NCBI RefSeq assembly: GCF_018006725.1
Contig: NZ_JAGMXV010000005.1
Location: forward strand, 1 to 58,971
Source of the DNA: Rhizorhabdus sp.
GTDB lineage: Bacteria > Pseudomonadota > Alphaproteobacteria > Sphingomonadales > Sphingomonadaceae
Length of the DNA: 58,971 bases
Direction of reading: 5' to 3'
Shown here one piece after another: positions 36,478 to 47,733 of this stretch. The notes under the pieces were generated by a model. The model made no database searches, was not told the origin of the DNA, and saw nothing but the letters and a program-made list of their open reading frames with translations. A program made the position numbers and the translations under genes. How positions within the stretch are numbered: the stretch's first letter is position 1; every line of letters begins with the position of its first letter.

Positions 36478-37584
36478 ATGAAAATGAACAGGAGCAGGCT
36501 GTCGATTGCGGTTCTGGCCTTGGCCGCTGCGGGGCTGTCGTGGAAGCCGACGCAAGGGGGAGCGCCTGTGCGGCCCGCGATCACCGCTTCAACCCTGTCG
36601 ACCCGCGATGGGGTGCTTACCGTGATGACCTATAATGTCGAAGGCCTGCCCTGGCCGATCAGGCTGGGCCGCGATGCGGCGTTCAGCCGGATTGGTGACC
36701 GGCTCGCGGTGCTCCGTCGGCGGGGAGATCAGCCACACATCGTTATGCTGCAGGAAGCCTTTACCGAGGAGGCGAAAGCGATCGGTCGACAGGCGGGATA
36801 TCGCTTCGTCGTGGACGGCCCGGGCCCCGATTTGCACGGCACAGCCGCACCGACGCCCGCAGATACCGCCTTTCTGCAACAGGCCAGCTTCTTGGCCGGG
36901 GAGCGCAGCGGTAAGCTGCTGGGCAGCGGTCTGCAGATTCTCTCCGACTATCCGGTCCGCTCGATCCGGCGCATGGCCTTTCCCGACTTCGCCTGCGCCG
37001 GCTTCGACTGTCTCGCCAACAAGGGGGCGGTGCTGGCGATGATCGACATTCCCGGCAGTGTCGTGCCGGTGGCGGTGGTCGACGTGCATCTGAACTCGCG
37101 GCGGGCTTCCCATGTCGACGACGCTCGGTCGCTCTACGCCTTCCGACGCCAGATGGATGCGCTGGAGGCCTTTCTCGCCGCCAATCTGCGCCCCGACACG
37201 CCGCTCCTTCTGGCGGGTGACTTCAACGTCGGCCCACGGCCGTCGCGCACGGCCTATTTTCTTGCGCGATTGCACGATCTCGGCAGTCATGTCCGCAGCG
37301 GCGTGCACGACGCGCTGCGGAGCTGTGCCATCGCTCCCGCCTCGTGCGGCGGACCTCTGCCGGCGGACGCAGCCTATTCACTGAAACGTGCGAGGGATTG
37401 GGAGATCGTGATGCCCGGCTCGCGCATGGCGATGGATGTGGCGGGAATCAGCGTACCCTTCGGTCACGATGCGGCAGGCGGCATGTTGTCCGATCATGTC
37501 GGTTACATCGCCCGCTATCGGATACGCCCTGCGGTCGCCGGTCGAGACCTGCGGGGCCATGGCGGATCCGCACGGGCCGCCTGA
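36478..37584 (+). CDS. Exported endonuclease/exonuclease/phosphatase (EEP) family hydrolase
   Basis: A 368-residue protein with an N-terminal export signal (RLSIAVLALAAAGLSW) and the EEP fold: LTVMTYNVEGLPWP, PHIVMLQEAF (metal-binding Glu), LLAGDFNVGPRPS and the terminal LSDHVGYIARY. Members include nucleases and sphingomyelinases or inositol phosphatases; being exported argues for a lipid or phosphodiester substrate outside the cytosol. TAGGA is 8 bases ahead of the ATG. Convergent with the next gene by only 3 bases. Confidence 0.82.
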   Translation: MKMNRSRLSIAVLALAAAGLSWKPTQGGAPVRPAITASTLSTRDGVLTVMTYNVEGLPWPIRLGRDAAFSRIGDRLAVLRRRGDQPHIVMLQEAFTEEAKAIGRQAGYRFVVDGPGPDLHGTAAPTPADTAFLQQASFLAGERSGKLLGSGLQILSDYPVRSIRRMAFPDFACAGFDCLANKGAVLAMIDIPGSVVPVAVVDVHLNSRRASHVDDARSLYAFRRQMDALEAFLAANLRPDTPLLLAGDFNVGPRPSRTAYFLARLHDLGSHVRSGVHDALRSCAIAPASCGGPLPADAAYSLKRARDWEIVMPGSRMAMDVAGISVPFGHDAAGGMLSDHVGYIARYRIRPAVAGRDLRGHGGSARAA

Positions 37585-37587
37585 GCT

Positions 37588-39540
37588 TCAGCGATTGCCG
37601 GCTTCCAGCTTGCGCAGAAAATGCGCGACCGACACGCCGCGCATGAGACGTATGTGGTAGCGCATATTGTGCTGCGTGTTGGCCAGGTCGGCGTCGCTTT
37701 CGGGGAAAGCCGATGCGTCGGCCAGAAGTCCATCCATGTCCATCAGGGCGACGGCCGTGGGGCTGTGCCTGGCCCGTTCAAGTTCACTCCGCAGTGCCGG
37801 CAAGGCCTGTCGCATCCGCGTCGGCCAATCGGCGGATTGCAGGCCCTTGGTACGCGCCTCGACCGTTTCGGCGGGCAACCGGTCGCCGAACGCCTGGTTG
37901 AACAGCCAGGCCGTCTGGCCGTCGCGCAAAAACACGTCGGTCGGCACGCCCGACAGGAACTCGACGAGGCGGATATCGGATGTCGGATCGCGGGAGTCGA
38001 GGCCAGTGGCCGCGAGCATGCCCTTCATATGCTGGCCGAGATGGTCGACCCGCCACAGCACCATCCGCCGCATCGCATGCACATCGCCCCAGGCCCGAAA
38101 ATGCGTGTCGAAACCTATCGTCTCGACATGCGACCGGAATGTCTCCGACCGGGCCAGATCCTCGCGCAGCGCCGTATATTCGCTGACCACATAGTCCTGT
38201 CGGCCGAATAGCCGACGGAGCAGCAGGACGATCGGGATCGGCAGATGAGGCACCAGGCTGACCGACAACAGGCCGCGCAGACTGTCGTGCCGGTTGCGAT
38301 GCAGCGCTGCGACCTCGCGCGACCAGCGCAGCAGCCGCCCGCGTGCGACGAGTTCGGCCAGGCGCTGCGTGCCCAGCGTGCTGACCGTCATATTGCCGAA
38401 CTGCCCGTTGAGCAGCATCGTCGCGCCGCGCGCGGCCGCCTGCCTGGCGATTTCGCTGTCCCACAAGCTGTTGGTCGGGTTGAGGACCGGATATTCGCAA
38501 TAGAAGAAATGGCGGTCGAACTCGTCCCCCACCGTCCGCTCGGCGCAGTCGACCAGAACATGATCAATGTTCGGGTACATCGCGGCGGCTCGCGCTGCGC
38601 CGGGGCCTTCATTGCCGAAGCGTCCCGTCACCGGCGGCAGGTTCGCACCCGGCAGCGGGACATGGGTATAGGCGGTCAGCCGCCTGCCACTCTTGGCAAG
38701 CTCGGCCGCCGCGCTGACCGAGACCAGTCCGCTGTCGCGCCCCGCGCTCAAATGGCTGGCGACGCCGCCCGTCGTGCGCAGCGAGTCGGCAATGGCCCGG
38801 TCGAACAGTTCGCGAAACGCATCGACATAGTCGTCGACGCGCGCGAAGCGGGGGGAGCGGTCCTGCGTCCGATCGTACCAGTCCACCTGGTCGGTGCGGC
38901 CATCGCCGTAGATGCGCAGCATCTGGCCCGGTTCTACCCTATCGATCCCCGCGAAGAAGCTGCGCGGGCCGACCTGCGGCAGCAGCGCGATATGGTCGCG
39001 CATGCGCTCCGCATCGGGCGCGCGGGGAATGTCGGGCAGGGCGTGCAGCCCCTTCGCCATGCTCGCGACATGGATGCGGCCGGGCGCGCGGTGGACGAAC
39101 AATGGACGCTGGCCCAGGGGATCGCGCACCAGCCGCAAGATCCGTGCGCGCGCATCCCACATTATGAAGGCAAAGCTGCCCTTTAGCCGGTCGAGCGCCT
39201 CCTCGCCCCAGCGCTCCCACGCGGCGAGGATATAGTCGGCATCGCCTATCGTCGTGGTCCGATCCGCCGACAGCCCCAGCGCTTCGGCCAGCTCGGGTCG
39301 ATTGTCGATCCGGGCATCGGCGACAAGGTACAACCCGCCATCCGCGCCCTTCAACGGTTGCCGGTCGAACCGGTCTTCGGGGAGCATATGGGCGAGCTCG
39401 ATGCCCAGCGCGATCGGTCCCAGGTCAATCCGGTCGCTGCGATAGCCGCCATAGATTGCGAGCGCGCGCTGCATCGCGGCGCAGGCGTCGCCTGCACCGG
39501 GCGCGCCGTCCAGATGCCAGCTGCCGCAGACTCCCGTCAC
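37588..39540 (-). CDS. Asparagine-synthetase-like (class II amidotransferase) protein
   Basis: A 650-residue AsnB-like protein. The N-terminal half resembles a glutaminase domain (DNRPELAEALG, LKGSFAFIMWDARARILRLVRDPLGQRPLF) and the C-terminal half an adenylating synthetase (LSAGRDSGLVSVSAA in place of SGGxDS). Reading starts at GTG 39540 with AAGGGA 7 bases ahead, giving MTGVCG: the cysteine is residue 5, not 2, which questions glutaminase activity. Homologues build amides in capsule sugars or macrolactams in lasso peptides. With glycosyltransferases around, sugar-acid amidation is the likelier reading. Confidence 0.8.
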   Translation of the reverse strand: MTGVCGSWHLDGAPGAGDACAAMQRALAIYGGYRSDRIDLGPIALGIELAHMLPEDRFDRQPLKGADGGLYLVADARIDNRPELAEALGLSADRTTTIGDADYILAAWERWGEEALDRLKGSFAFIMWDARARILRLVRDPLGQRPLFVHRAPGRIHVASMAKGLHALPDIPRAPDAERMRDHIALLPQVGPRSFFAGIDRVEPGQMLRIYGDGRTDQVDWYDRTQDRSPRFARVDDYVDAFRELFDRAIADSLRTTGGVASHLSAGRDSGLVSVSAAAELAKSGRRLTAYTHVPLPGANLPPVTGRFGNEGPGAARAAAMYPNIDHVLVDCAERTVGDEFDRHFFYCEYPVLNPTNSLWDSEIARQAAARGATMLLNGQFGNMTVSTLGTQRLAELVARGRLLRWSREVAALHRNRHDSLRGLLSVSLVPHLPIPIVLLLRRLFGRQDYVVSEYTALREDLARSETFRSHVETIGFDTHFRAWGDVHAMRRMVLWRVDHLGQHMKGMLAATGLDSRDPTSDIRLVEFLSGVPTDVFLRDGQTAWLFNQAFGDRLPAETVEARTKGLQSADWPTRMRQALPALRSELERARHSPTAVALMDMDGLLADASAFPESDADLANTQHNMRYHIRLMRGVSVAHFLRKLEAGNR

Positions 39541-39687
39541 CCGTCATTCCCTTTCGCGCCGCCGCGGAGACCGGCATCCGTCTCTACTGCCAGCGGGACA
39601 GGAGGCAACCGGCGATGCGCGGTTGACGATGATACCGACATGGTGGCATTGGGGCGCCCTCGGCAGACCATGCCGAAGGCCCGGTGA

Positions 39688-39761
39688 GCGGGTGTAGCAT
39701 AGTGGTAATGCTCCAGCCTTCCAAGCTGGCTAGGAGGGTTCGATTCCCTTCACCCGCTCCA
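39688..39761 (+). tRNA. tRNA-Gly (anticodon TCC)
   Basis: A 74-base cloverleaf including encoded CCA: acceptor GCGGGTG (39688-39694) with CACCCGC (39751-39757), anticodon arm CCAGC-CTTCCAA-GCTGG giving TCC, and T-arm with GGTTCGATTCC. No repeat of its 3' end was seen elsewhere in the window. Confidence 0.97.
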
Positions 39762-39786
39762 GCCCTCCGTGCTCCTCGCCCCTTGA

Positions 39787-40677
39787 TCAGTTGAACAAGG
39801 CGTTCCCGCGCAGCCTTGCGGTGGCGAGCGTCACGAAGGCGCGGACCTTGGCGGGGGCGTCGCGGCCTTGCGGGTAGAGGATGTGGATGGGAAGCGCCGG
39901 CTCCTCATGCTCGGCCATCACGATCCGCAGCTCGCCCAGGCGTAGGGCCGGACCGATCTGATAGTGCAGCACGCGCGTCAGCGCATGGCCCGACCGGGCG
40001 GCCGTGATCGCCGCTTCGTTGGTGTTGCATTGCAGGGTCGCATCTATCGTCACGCGCTGGTCGCCGGCGAAGCGCCATTCGGGCGATGCCCATGCGCTGG
40101 TCGATGCGGCGATCCGGTGCTGCCTCAGATCGGCAGGCGAGGTCGGAACGCCATGACGTTCGAAATAGTCCGGCGACCCGCAAACGACCCTGCGCACCTC
40201 GCCCACCTTAGTCGCGGTAAAGCCGGAATCGGCCAGATGGCCGATCCTGATGGCCACGTCGACGCCCTCGTCGACGATATTGACCGGGCGATCGACGAAC
40301 AGGGTGCGCCCGGCCGCAGAGGGATGCTGCGCGAGATACTCGGTCATGATCGGCAGGACATACATATGTCCGAACATCACCGAGGCGGTGACCGCGAGGG
40401 TGCCGCTGGGCGTCGCATAGGACCCTGCAGCGGCGGCTTCGGCCTCGGCGATGTCGGCAAGGATGCGCCGGCAATCATCGAGGTAGCGCGCCCCGGCTTC
40501 GGTCATCCGCACCGACCGCGTGGTGCGGACGAACAGCTGGGCGCCGATCAGGTCCTCGAGCGCGGCGACCGCGCGGGTCACGGCCGGGGCGCTCATGTGC
40601 AGGACGCGCGCCGTTTCCGCGAAACTTCCCGTCTCCGCTACCTTGGCGAAGATGCGCATTGCCTGCCATCGATCCAT
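39787..40677 (-). CDS. LysR-family transcriptional regulator
   Basis: A 296-residue LysR protein: MDRWQAMRIFAKVAETGSFAETARVLHMSAPAVTRAVAALE is the N-terminal winged helix-turn-helix (residues 1-60), followed by a substrate-binding domain (LAVTASVMFGHMYVLPIM, DVAIRIGHLADSG). Of the CrgA/AaeR-like branch by eye. It is the last of four genes on the minus strand and probably controls its own neighbourhood. Confidence 0.92.
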   Translation of the reverse strand: MDRWQAMRIFAKVAETGSFAETARVLHMSAPAVTRAVAALEDLIGAQLFVRTTRSVRMTEAGARYLDDCRRILADIAEAEAAAAGSYATPSGTLAVTASVMFGHMYVLPIMTEYLAQHPSAAGRTLFVDRPVNIVDEGVDVAIRIGHLADSGFTATKVGEVRRVVCGSPDYFERHGVPTSPADLRQHRIAASTSAWASPEWRFAGDQRVTIDATLQCNTNEAAITAARSGHALTRVLHYQIGPALRLGELRIVMAEHEEPALPIHILYPQGRDAPAKVRAFVTLATARLRGNALFN

Positions 40678-40760
40678 GCCAGCGTCCCCTTCGCTGGCGA
40701 TCCTAGTCGACGCGAAGAGTGCCGTCGATCAGGCCGCCGGCCGGAGTGCCCGCCGGGCGG

Positions 40761-41225
40761 TCACAGGCCCAGATCGCTCAGGCCGGGATGATCGCCCGGC
40801 CGTCGGCCCAGCGGCCAGCGGAATTTGCGCTCCTCCTCGCGGATAGGCATTTCGTTGATGCTCGCATGGCGGCGCGCCATCAGCCCGTCCTCGGCGAATT
40901 CCCAATTCTCGTTGCCATAGGCGCGGAACCACTGGCCGCTGTCGTTGCGATATTCATAGGCATAGCGGACCGCGATGCGGTTGCCCGTGAAGGCCCACAG
41001 CTCCTTGATCAGGCGATAGTCGAGCTCGGTGTTCCACTTCCGGGGCAGGAAGGCCTGCGCCTGGTCGCGGTTCTCGGCGAAATCGACGCGGTTCCGCCAG
41101 CGCGTGTCCGGCGTATAGGCGAGCGCGACCTTCGCGGCGTCGCGGCTGTTCCAGCCATCTTCGGCAAGGCGCACCTTTTCGATCGCGCTCTCACGGGTGA
41201 ACGGGGGAAGGGGAGGTCTGCTCAT
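40761..41225 (-). CDS. DUF1348 / NTF2-like family protein
   Basis: A 154-residue NTF2-fold protein of the DUF1348 group: [66 protein letters not shown] and HASINEMPI are characteristic. No activity is known for the family. AAGGAA sits 6 bases before the ATG at 41225, ruling out the ATG at 41231. It follows a PNPOx-like gene with which it may be expressed. Confidence 0.88.
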   Translation of the reverse strand: MSRPPLPPFTRESAIEKVRLAEDGWNSRDAAKVALAYTPDTRWRNRVDFAENRDQAQAFLPRKWNTELDYRLIKELWAFTGNRIAVRYAYEYRNDSGQWFRAYGNENWEFAEDGLMARRHASINEMPIREEERKFRWPLGRRPGDHPGLSDLGL

Positions 41226-41274
41226 CGGCATTTCCTTCGTCTGTGGTCGTAATCGCTTGTCTGGGGGGGCCTCG

Positions 41275-42246
41275 TCACGGGGCCGCTTGCCGCCAGTCGC
41301 CGGTCTTCAGCGTATGGGGCGACCAGCCGCCGTCTTCGCGAAAGGACCAGCGCAGCGCCAGGGCACCACGGCGCAACACGATCCGGCGGGGGCGAAAGGT
41401 CCATAGCCGCTCGGCGCCCTGGAAGGCTTCGATCTCGGGCGAGTCGAACAGGATCTCGGCGTCCCCGATCATCTGCAGCACGTCGCCGCTGGCATGGTCG
41501 ACGAACAGCAGGCCCGCCTTGCCGTTGAGCAGGATGTTGCCCAGCGTGTTGAAGAACAGATTGCCGTCGAAATCGGGGATGGTCAGCACATCGCCGGCAC
41601 CCGCGCGCACGAACCCCGCCTTGCCGCCGCGATGCGATATGTCGACCTGCCGGCGCCCGTCGCGATCGGCATAGGAGGCGACGAAGAAGCTGTCCGCCGT
41701 TTCGATCATGGCGCGGGTCGCATCGTCCAGCGCTGTCAGACTTTCGACCGGTGCATCATGAGGCTGCGTCACATCGCGCGCGAAACGGGCATCGCGCAGC
41801 TGGATATAGCGGGGGCAGTTGCCGAAGCTCTGTTCGACCGCGACGCGCAGGACGCCGTCCGCGCCAGTCAGGGTGCCGTTCATCCGGTTGCGACGGCGGC
41901 TGTGCATCTCGATGCCCAGCAGGCCCAGCGAACGGCCGGCACCGATCCCCGATGCGGCGGGGTCACCCGCTTGCGGCCGGGCTGCGATGTCGAGCGTCGT
42001 CGGCGACGGTGACGCGATGAAGCCGGGCGGTCCTTCGAGGATCGTCGCCCAAACGTCGTCGGACTCGTCGACGCTTCCCACCAGGATGAACGGCAGCTGG
42101 GCATAGAAGGCGCGGTGCTGGTCGGGCATATGGTCCCGGATCACGCGGGTGCCCACCTCGGCCATGCGCTCGGCCACGCCGAGCCTTGCCTGGATGCGCC
42201 GCTCGCCATCGTGCCACACCGGATGTGTGCCGGGCTGTTCTGACAT
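41275..42246 (-). CDS. Pyridoxamine 5'-phosphate oxidase-like FMN protein
   Basis: A 323-residue protein with two flavin-split-barrel modules. The second is the clearer: [62 protein letters not shown]. These proteins bind FMN and reduce or oxidise small substrates; true PNPOx activity is unlikely for this long form. AAAGGA is 7 bases before the ATG at 42246. Confidence 0.82.
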   Translation of the reverse strand: MSEQPGTHPVWHDGERRIQARLGVAERMAEVGTRVIRDHMPDQHRAFYAQLPFILVGSVDESDDVWATILEGPPGFIASPSPTTLDIAARPQAGDPAASGIGAGRSLGLLGIEMHSRRRNRMNGTLTGADGVLRVAVEQSFGNCPRYIQLRDARFARDVTQPHDAPVESLTALDDATRAMIETADSFFVASYADRDGRRQVDISHRGGKAGFVRAGAGDVLTIPDFDGNLFFNTLGNILLNGKAGLLFVDHASGDVLQMIGDAEILFDSPEIEAFQGAERLWTFRPRRIVLRRGALALRWSFREDGGWSPHTLKTGDWRQAAP

Positions 42247-42298
42247 CGCCGGATCCTTTCGTGCCGCTATCGCGCAAGGCGCGCGCGCCTTGTCCGGT

Positions 42299-42910
42299 TC
42301 AGGCGGCGAGACCAATCGGCGTCCGTGCGAAGGGTACGAAGCCGGGCAAGGCTTCGACCCGACCGAGGAAATCGATCACGGCGGGATAAGCCGACAGGTC
42401 GACATTGCCCTCCGGCGCCCGTGCGACATAGCTGTAGAGCGCGACGTCGGCGATCGTCGGGGATGCCCCGGCCAGCCAGGCGCTCTCCGCAAGCCGGGCG
42501 TCCAGCAGCCCCAGCAGGCGGTGCGAGCGGGCGATCACCTCTTCTGCGTCGAACCCTGCGCCGAAGACGGTGATCAGGCGGGCGGCGGCTGGTCCATAAG
42601 CGAGTTCTCCCGCCGCGACCGACAGCCAGCGCTGGACCGCCGCCTCGCTCTGGGCATCGTCGGGCAGCCAGTCGGTGCGGCCGGACTTGCGGGCCAGATA
42701 GACCAGGATGGCGTTGGAATCGGTGATCACGACGTCGCCGTCGACCAGCACCGGCACCTGGCCGAAGGGATTGAGTTTCAGGAATTCGGGCTGCTTGTGC
42801 GCGCCGGCCGCGAGGTCGACTTCGACAAGTTCATGCGCGACGCCCAGAAGCGATGCAAACAGGACGGCCCGATGGGCGTGGCCGGAAAGCGGATGGTGAT
42901 AGATCTTCAT
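42299..42910 (-). CDS. Glutathione S-transferase
   Basis: A 203-residue cytosolic [26 protein letters not shown] (thioredoxin domain start with Ser-Gly near the catalytic place), [22 protein letters not shown] (the cis-proline and glutathione-binding Asp-Ser) and [17 protein letters not shown] in the helical domain. Its substrate is unknown. First of four genes on the minus strand leading to the LysR gene. Confidence 0.9.
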   Translation of the reverse strand: MKIYHHPLSGHAHRAVLFASLLGVAHELVEVDLAAGAHKQPEFLKLNPFGQVPVLVDGDVVITDSNAILVYLARKSGRTDWLPDDAQSEAAVQRWLSVAAGELAYGPAAARLITVFGAGFDAEEVIARSHRLLGLLDARLAESAWLAGASPTIADVALYSYVARAPEGNVDLSAYPAVIDFLGRVEALPGFVPFARTPIGLAA

Positions 42911-43084
42911 GGATGCGGCCTCTGGCTCGGGGGACCGGAGACGTTCCGACCCATGCGCCAAGATTGCGCCCATCCTTTCCCGGCCAGAAGCGGCCTTCTC
43001 GTAAGCTCAGCATTGCCGCCAGCGGAATAATCCGGTCCGGCCATAGCTGGTGAGCGGCGCGGCCATGCTATCGCATGGCGTCCA

Positions 43085-44722
43085 TCACCCTCCGGCCACA
43101 GCGTAACGGACCTCCTGCAGGTCGAGCTCGCGCACCAGCTTGCGTGCGGTTTCGCTGCCCAGTTCGCGCTTGCGGACGCGGCGGAAGATCTCGCGGCGTT
43201 CGGCCTTGAGGGCGGCGAGGCGCAGTTCGCGCTCGATTGTCTCCAAGCTGCGGGCCAGTGCCTGTTCCTCCGCCGCGCCGCGATGGGTTTCCATGCGTGC
43301 GCGGTAGCCGTCCATGATCCGCGAGGCGGCTGCGACATAGATGTCGGCGTCGGGGCGACCGGCGGCCATGTCATGTTCGAGCTGCTCGACCGCCGCGATG
43401 GCCGCCTGCGCGGCAGCGACGCGGGCGCGGTTCTCTTCGGCCAGGTGCGATGGCTCCTCGGGTAGCTTCAGGTCGCGCAGCAGCCAGGGCAGGGTGGCGC
43501 TGGCGGTCAGCAGCGACACGATGATCACCCCCATCGCCAGGAAAATGGCGAGGTCGCGCGCCGGAAAGGGCGAGCCATCCGGCATGGTCAGTGGCAGAGT
43601 GAGCACGCCCGCGAGGGTGATCGCCCCGCGCACGCCGGCAAAGGACGTCGCGGCGACGGCGCGCCAATTGGGTGCGCGCTTCCATTCCCCGGCGCGGAAG
43701 AAGGTCCAGCGCAGCGAGACCCACACCCACAGGAAGCGCAGCGCCGCCAGCCCGACGTTCAGTGCGAGCACATAGACGGCAAGCCACCAGATTTCGCGGT
43801 GTCCGGTCGTCCGGACGATATCGGCCGCGCCCTCCAATATGCCGGGCAACTGCTCGCCGAGCAGCACGAAGATGATGCCGTTGGCGACGAACTGGATCAC
43901 GTCCCAGATCGAGTTGCGGCGGATACGGGTGGCGGCCGCGACTTCGCCCCGGCTCTCGACGAAGCCCATGGTAAGGCCGGCTGCGACCGCCGCGAGAATG
44001 CCGGAGCAATGGATATGCTCGGCGAGCAGATAGGAACCGAAGGGGATCAGCAGGCTGATGACGATCTGCGCGCCGCCCTCCTCGCCATAGCGGCGGCTGA
44101 TGAACGCCTTGGCGCGGGCGACGCCCCAAGTTACGCTGATGCCGACAGCGATTCCGCCGAGTGCGACCCACAGGAAGCTGAGCGCGGCCTGCTGGATCGA
44201 GAAGGCGCCCGTCAATGCGGCGGCGACGGCGAAGCGCAGGCAGACGAGTCCCGAGGCGTCGTTGAGCAGCGATTCGCCCTCCAATATGTGCATCATCCGC
44301 TTCGGGATGGGCACCCGCTGGGCGATGGCGGAAACCGCGATCGGATCGGTGGGCGAGATCACCGCCGCCAGTGCGAAGGCGACCGCGAGCGGCATGGTGG
44401 GGATCATCCAGTGAATGAACATCCCCATGCCGAGGACGGTGAACAGGACCAGCCCGAGCGCCAGTTCGAGGACGGTCTGGCTGTCGCGGAACAATTCCTC
44501 GCGCGGAATGCGCCAGCCGTCGAGGAACAGCAGTGGCGGGAGGAACAGCAGAAAGAAGATTTCGGGATCGAGCTCGACCCGCCAGTCCGCGACGAGACCG
44601 ATCGCGGCGCCGAGGGCGATCTGGAACAGCGGGCGCGGCAGGGGCAGCGGGACGGCGCGCGACAGGATGCCGCTGACCACCACCGCGAGGAGCAGCAGGA
44701 GAATGATCGTGATGGAGTCCAA
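43085..44722 (-). CDS. CPA1-family Na+/H+ antiporter
   Basis: A 545-residue protein with about 12 membrane segments and a long hydrophilic C-terminal tail (residues about 415-545) rich in charged helices. Signature motifs: LAAVISPTDPIAVSAIA and ILEGESLLNDASGLV (the Asn-Asp ion site). It exchanges cations and protons. The frame begins with TTG at 44722, AGGAA 8 bases upstream; no ATG exists near. This is a second antiporter, of a different family than nhaA. Confidence 0.9.
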   Translation of the reverse strand: MDSITIILLLLLAVVVSGILSRAVPLPLPRPLFQIALGAAIGLVADWRVELDPEIFFLLFLPPLLFLDGWRIPREELFRDSQTVLELALGLVLFTVLGMGMFIHWMIPTMPLAVAFALAAVISPTDPIAVSAIAQRVPIPKRMMHILEGESLLNDASGLVCLRFAVAAALTGAFSIQQAALSFLWVALGGIAVGISVTWGVARAKAFISRRYGEEGGAQIVISLLIPFGSYLLAEHIHCSGILAAVAAGLTMGFVESRGEVAAATRIRRNSIWDVIQFVANGIIFVLLGEQLPGILEGAADIVRTTGHREIWWLAVYVLALNVGLAALRFLWVWVSLRWTFFRAGEWKRAPNWRAVAATSFAGVRGAITLAGVLTLPLTMPDGSPFPARDLAIFLAMGVIIVSLLTASATLPWLLRDLKLPEEPSHLAEENRARVAAAQAAIAAVEQLEHDMAAGRPDADIYVAAASRIMDGYRARMETHRGAAEEQALARSLETIERELRLAALKAERREIFRRVRKRELGSETARKLVRELDLQEVRYAVAGG

Positions 44723-44870
44723 AAGCTCGGTTCCTGTGCGCGCCGGAAGAGCGCCCCTCTGTTGCGGCGCGGCGGACAGGCGTCAAGCGAAGAGGGAGCG
44801 GCGGTAACGAACCAGCGCAGGCCGAAGGCAGCGTCCGCTTTGACCGGAAGACTGCCTTCGCCGGGAAAAT

Positions 44871-44899
44871 GGGCGCCCCCCTCAGCGGCCGGGGCGCCC
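44871..44899 (-). terminator. Rho-independent terminator of the aldehyde dehydrogenase gene
   Basis: GGGCGCCCC (44871-44879) pairs with GGGGCGCCC (44891-44899). Read on the minus strand the stem is followed by ATTTTCCC. It begins 6 bases past the stop. Confidence 0.75.
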
Positions 44900-44904
44900 G
44901 AGGA

Positions 44905-46431
<1,527 letters not shown>

Positions 46432-46541
46432 GGTTGATCCTCTTCTGTTGCTGTCCGGCGCCATTTGTCTGGCGTCTCATCGCATCCTATCGATGGCCGG
46501 CAGCGCTGCGGAAGAGAGGCGGTCCGGCGCATGCAGCAATG

Positions 46542-46559
46542 TGTCTCGTTAATGAGACA
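46542..46559. promoter_or_regulatory. Inverted repeat TGTCTC-N6-GAGACA, likely activator site
   Basis: TGTCTC (46542-46547) and GAGACA (46554-46559), about 110 bases upstream of the aldehyde dehydrogenase start. This is the spacing and TGT...ACA form typical of sites for Fis-type regulators of alcohol genes. The nearby GAF-Fis regulator is the likely binder. Confidence 0.6.
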
Positions 46560-46589
46560 AGCGGTGGCGCCTATCGGTCGCCGGCCGCT

Positions 46590-47555
46590 TCACCCCGACA
46601 GGCCGGCGCGCGCCATACGGCGATAGAGGGTGGCGCGCCCGATCCCGAGCAGCCGCGCCGCCCGGCTGGCATTGCCTCCCGCCTGCGCCAGCGCCTGCCG
46701 CAACACCGCCCGCTCGGCGTCGTCGAACGACGGCAGGGCATCGTCCCCGAGCAACTGGCCCAGCGCCGGAGGCAGGGCCAGCGCGGCGTCGGTCAGGCCC
46801 AGGTGCAGCCGCGCCGCGCGGCTGGCGCCGACCACCAGATCGTCGCGGTCGACCGCCAGCAAGGCGCTGCCGGTCGCAGCGTCGTCGGACAGCAACAGGA
46901 TGCGGCGGTCGGCATAATGGCGGCAGAAATAGTCCCGCTCGATCTTGCGGGCGGCATCGCGGACCAACGCTGCGATCATCTCTGCCATGGCGGGGCCATG
47001 GTCGTCGCGGCAACTCGAGACGTCGAGCGCGGCCACCAGCCTGCCATGGGGGTCGTAGACGGGCGCGTCCATGCAGCTGATGCCGACATAACGGCTGGCA
47101 AAATGCTGTTCGCGATGGATGACGACCGGCTTGCCTTCGAAAAGGCAGGTGCCAATGCCATTGGTGCCCTGCTCTGCCTCGCTCCACACCGCGCCTTCGA
47201 CCAGTCCGGCGGCGGTGAAGCCGGCAACATCGCCATCGCCCGAGCGCCGCTCCAGGATGACGCCGTTCGCGTCGCTGAGAATGACCGCACAGCCCGATCG
47301 GCCAACCGAACGGAACATGTGGTCGAGCACCGGGGCGGCAACCGCCAGCATGGTCTCATGCTCCGCCCTCGCTGCCGAAAGCGCCGCTCCGTCCAGCCGT
47401 TCGCGCGTACGCACCTCGTCGGGATCCAGCCCGTGGGCGATGGCCGAACGGCACCAGGACGCCGTGATCGCGGAGGTCGCGGCACTGCTCGGCGAGCGGA
47501 TCGCTTCGAGAACCGCATCGCCATGGTGGGGACTGGGCTGGCCCATGGCGGACAT
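46590..47555 (-). CDS. GAF-Fis regulator of AcoR type lacking the AAA+ domain
   Basis: About 321 residues. A GAF-like sensory domain lies roughly at residues 60-190 (VSDANGVIL-type stretch VILSDANGVILERR, EGAVWSEAEQGTNGIGT, DVSSCRDD), and a Fis helix-turn-helix at the end (AERAVLRQALAQAGGNASRAARLLGIGRATLYRRM). AcoR-like activators normally carry a sigma-54 AAA+ domain between these; here only about 60 residues separate them. So it cannot remodel sigma-54 polymerase and may act as a classic activator or repressor. Start at 47555 or 47546. Confidence 0.8.
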   Translation of the reverse strand: MSAMGQPSPHHGDAVLEAIRSPSSAATSAITASWCRSAIAHGLDPDEVRTRERLDGAALSAARAEHETMLAVAAPVLDHMFRSVGRSGCAVILSDANGVILERRSGDGDVAGFTAAGLVEGAVWSEAEQGTNGIGTCLFEGKPVVIHREQHFASRYVGISCMDAPVYDPHGRLVAALDVSSCRDDHGPAMAEMIAALVRDAARKIERDYFCRHYADRRILLLSDDAATGSALLAVDRDDLVVGASRAARLHLGLTDAALALPPALGQLLGDDALPSFDDAERAVLRQALAQAGGNASRAARLLGIGRATLYRRMARAGLSG

Positions 47556-47733
47556 GGCTCGCAGGAAACAGGGGATCGAGTCAATCGCCAAGCTTCCTGA
47601 TGCTCGCGGCCGTCGGCAGGTTGGCTTGGTGCAGCGGCCGAAGCGGGATCGATATAGCGTCGTCGGAATGGGATAGGGCAGATGCGCGCTCCGCCAGCTA
47701 GATCGGATGCGCAAAGCGAGAGGCGGCGATCGG

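Noticed and set aside
39688-39761. tRNA-Gly as a second integration site for the glycan cluster
   Set aside because: No copy of its 3' end was found elsewhere in the window and no second integrase is present.
46432-46541. Possible sigma-54 promoter before the aldehyde dehydrogenase
   Set aside because: A GG...GC pair exists but with 9 instead of 10 bases between, and the local regulator lacks the AAA+ domain needed for sigma-54.
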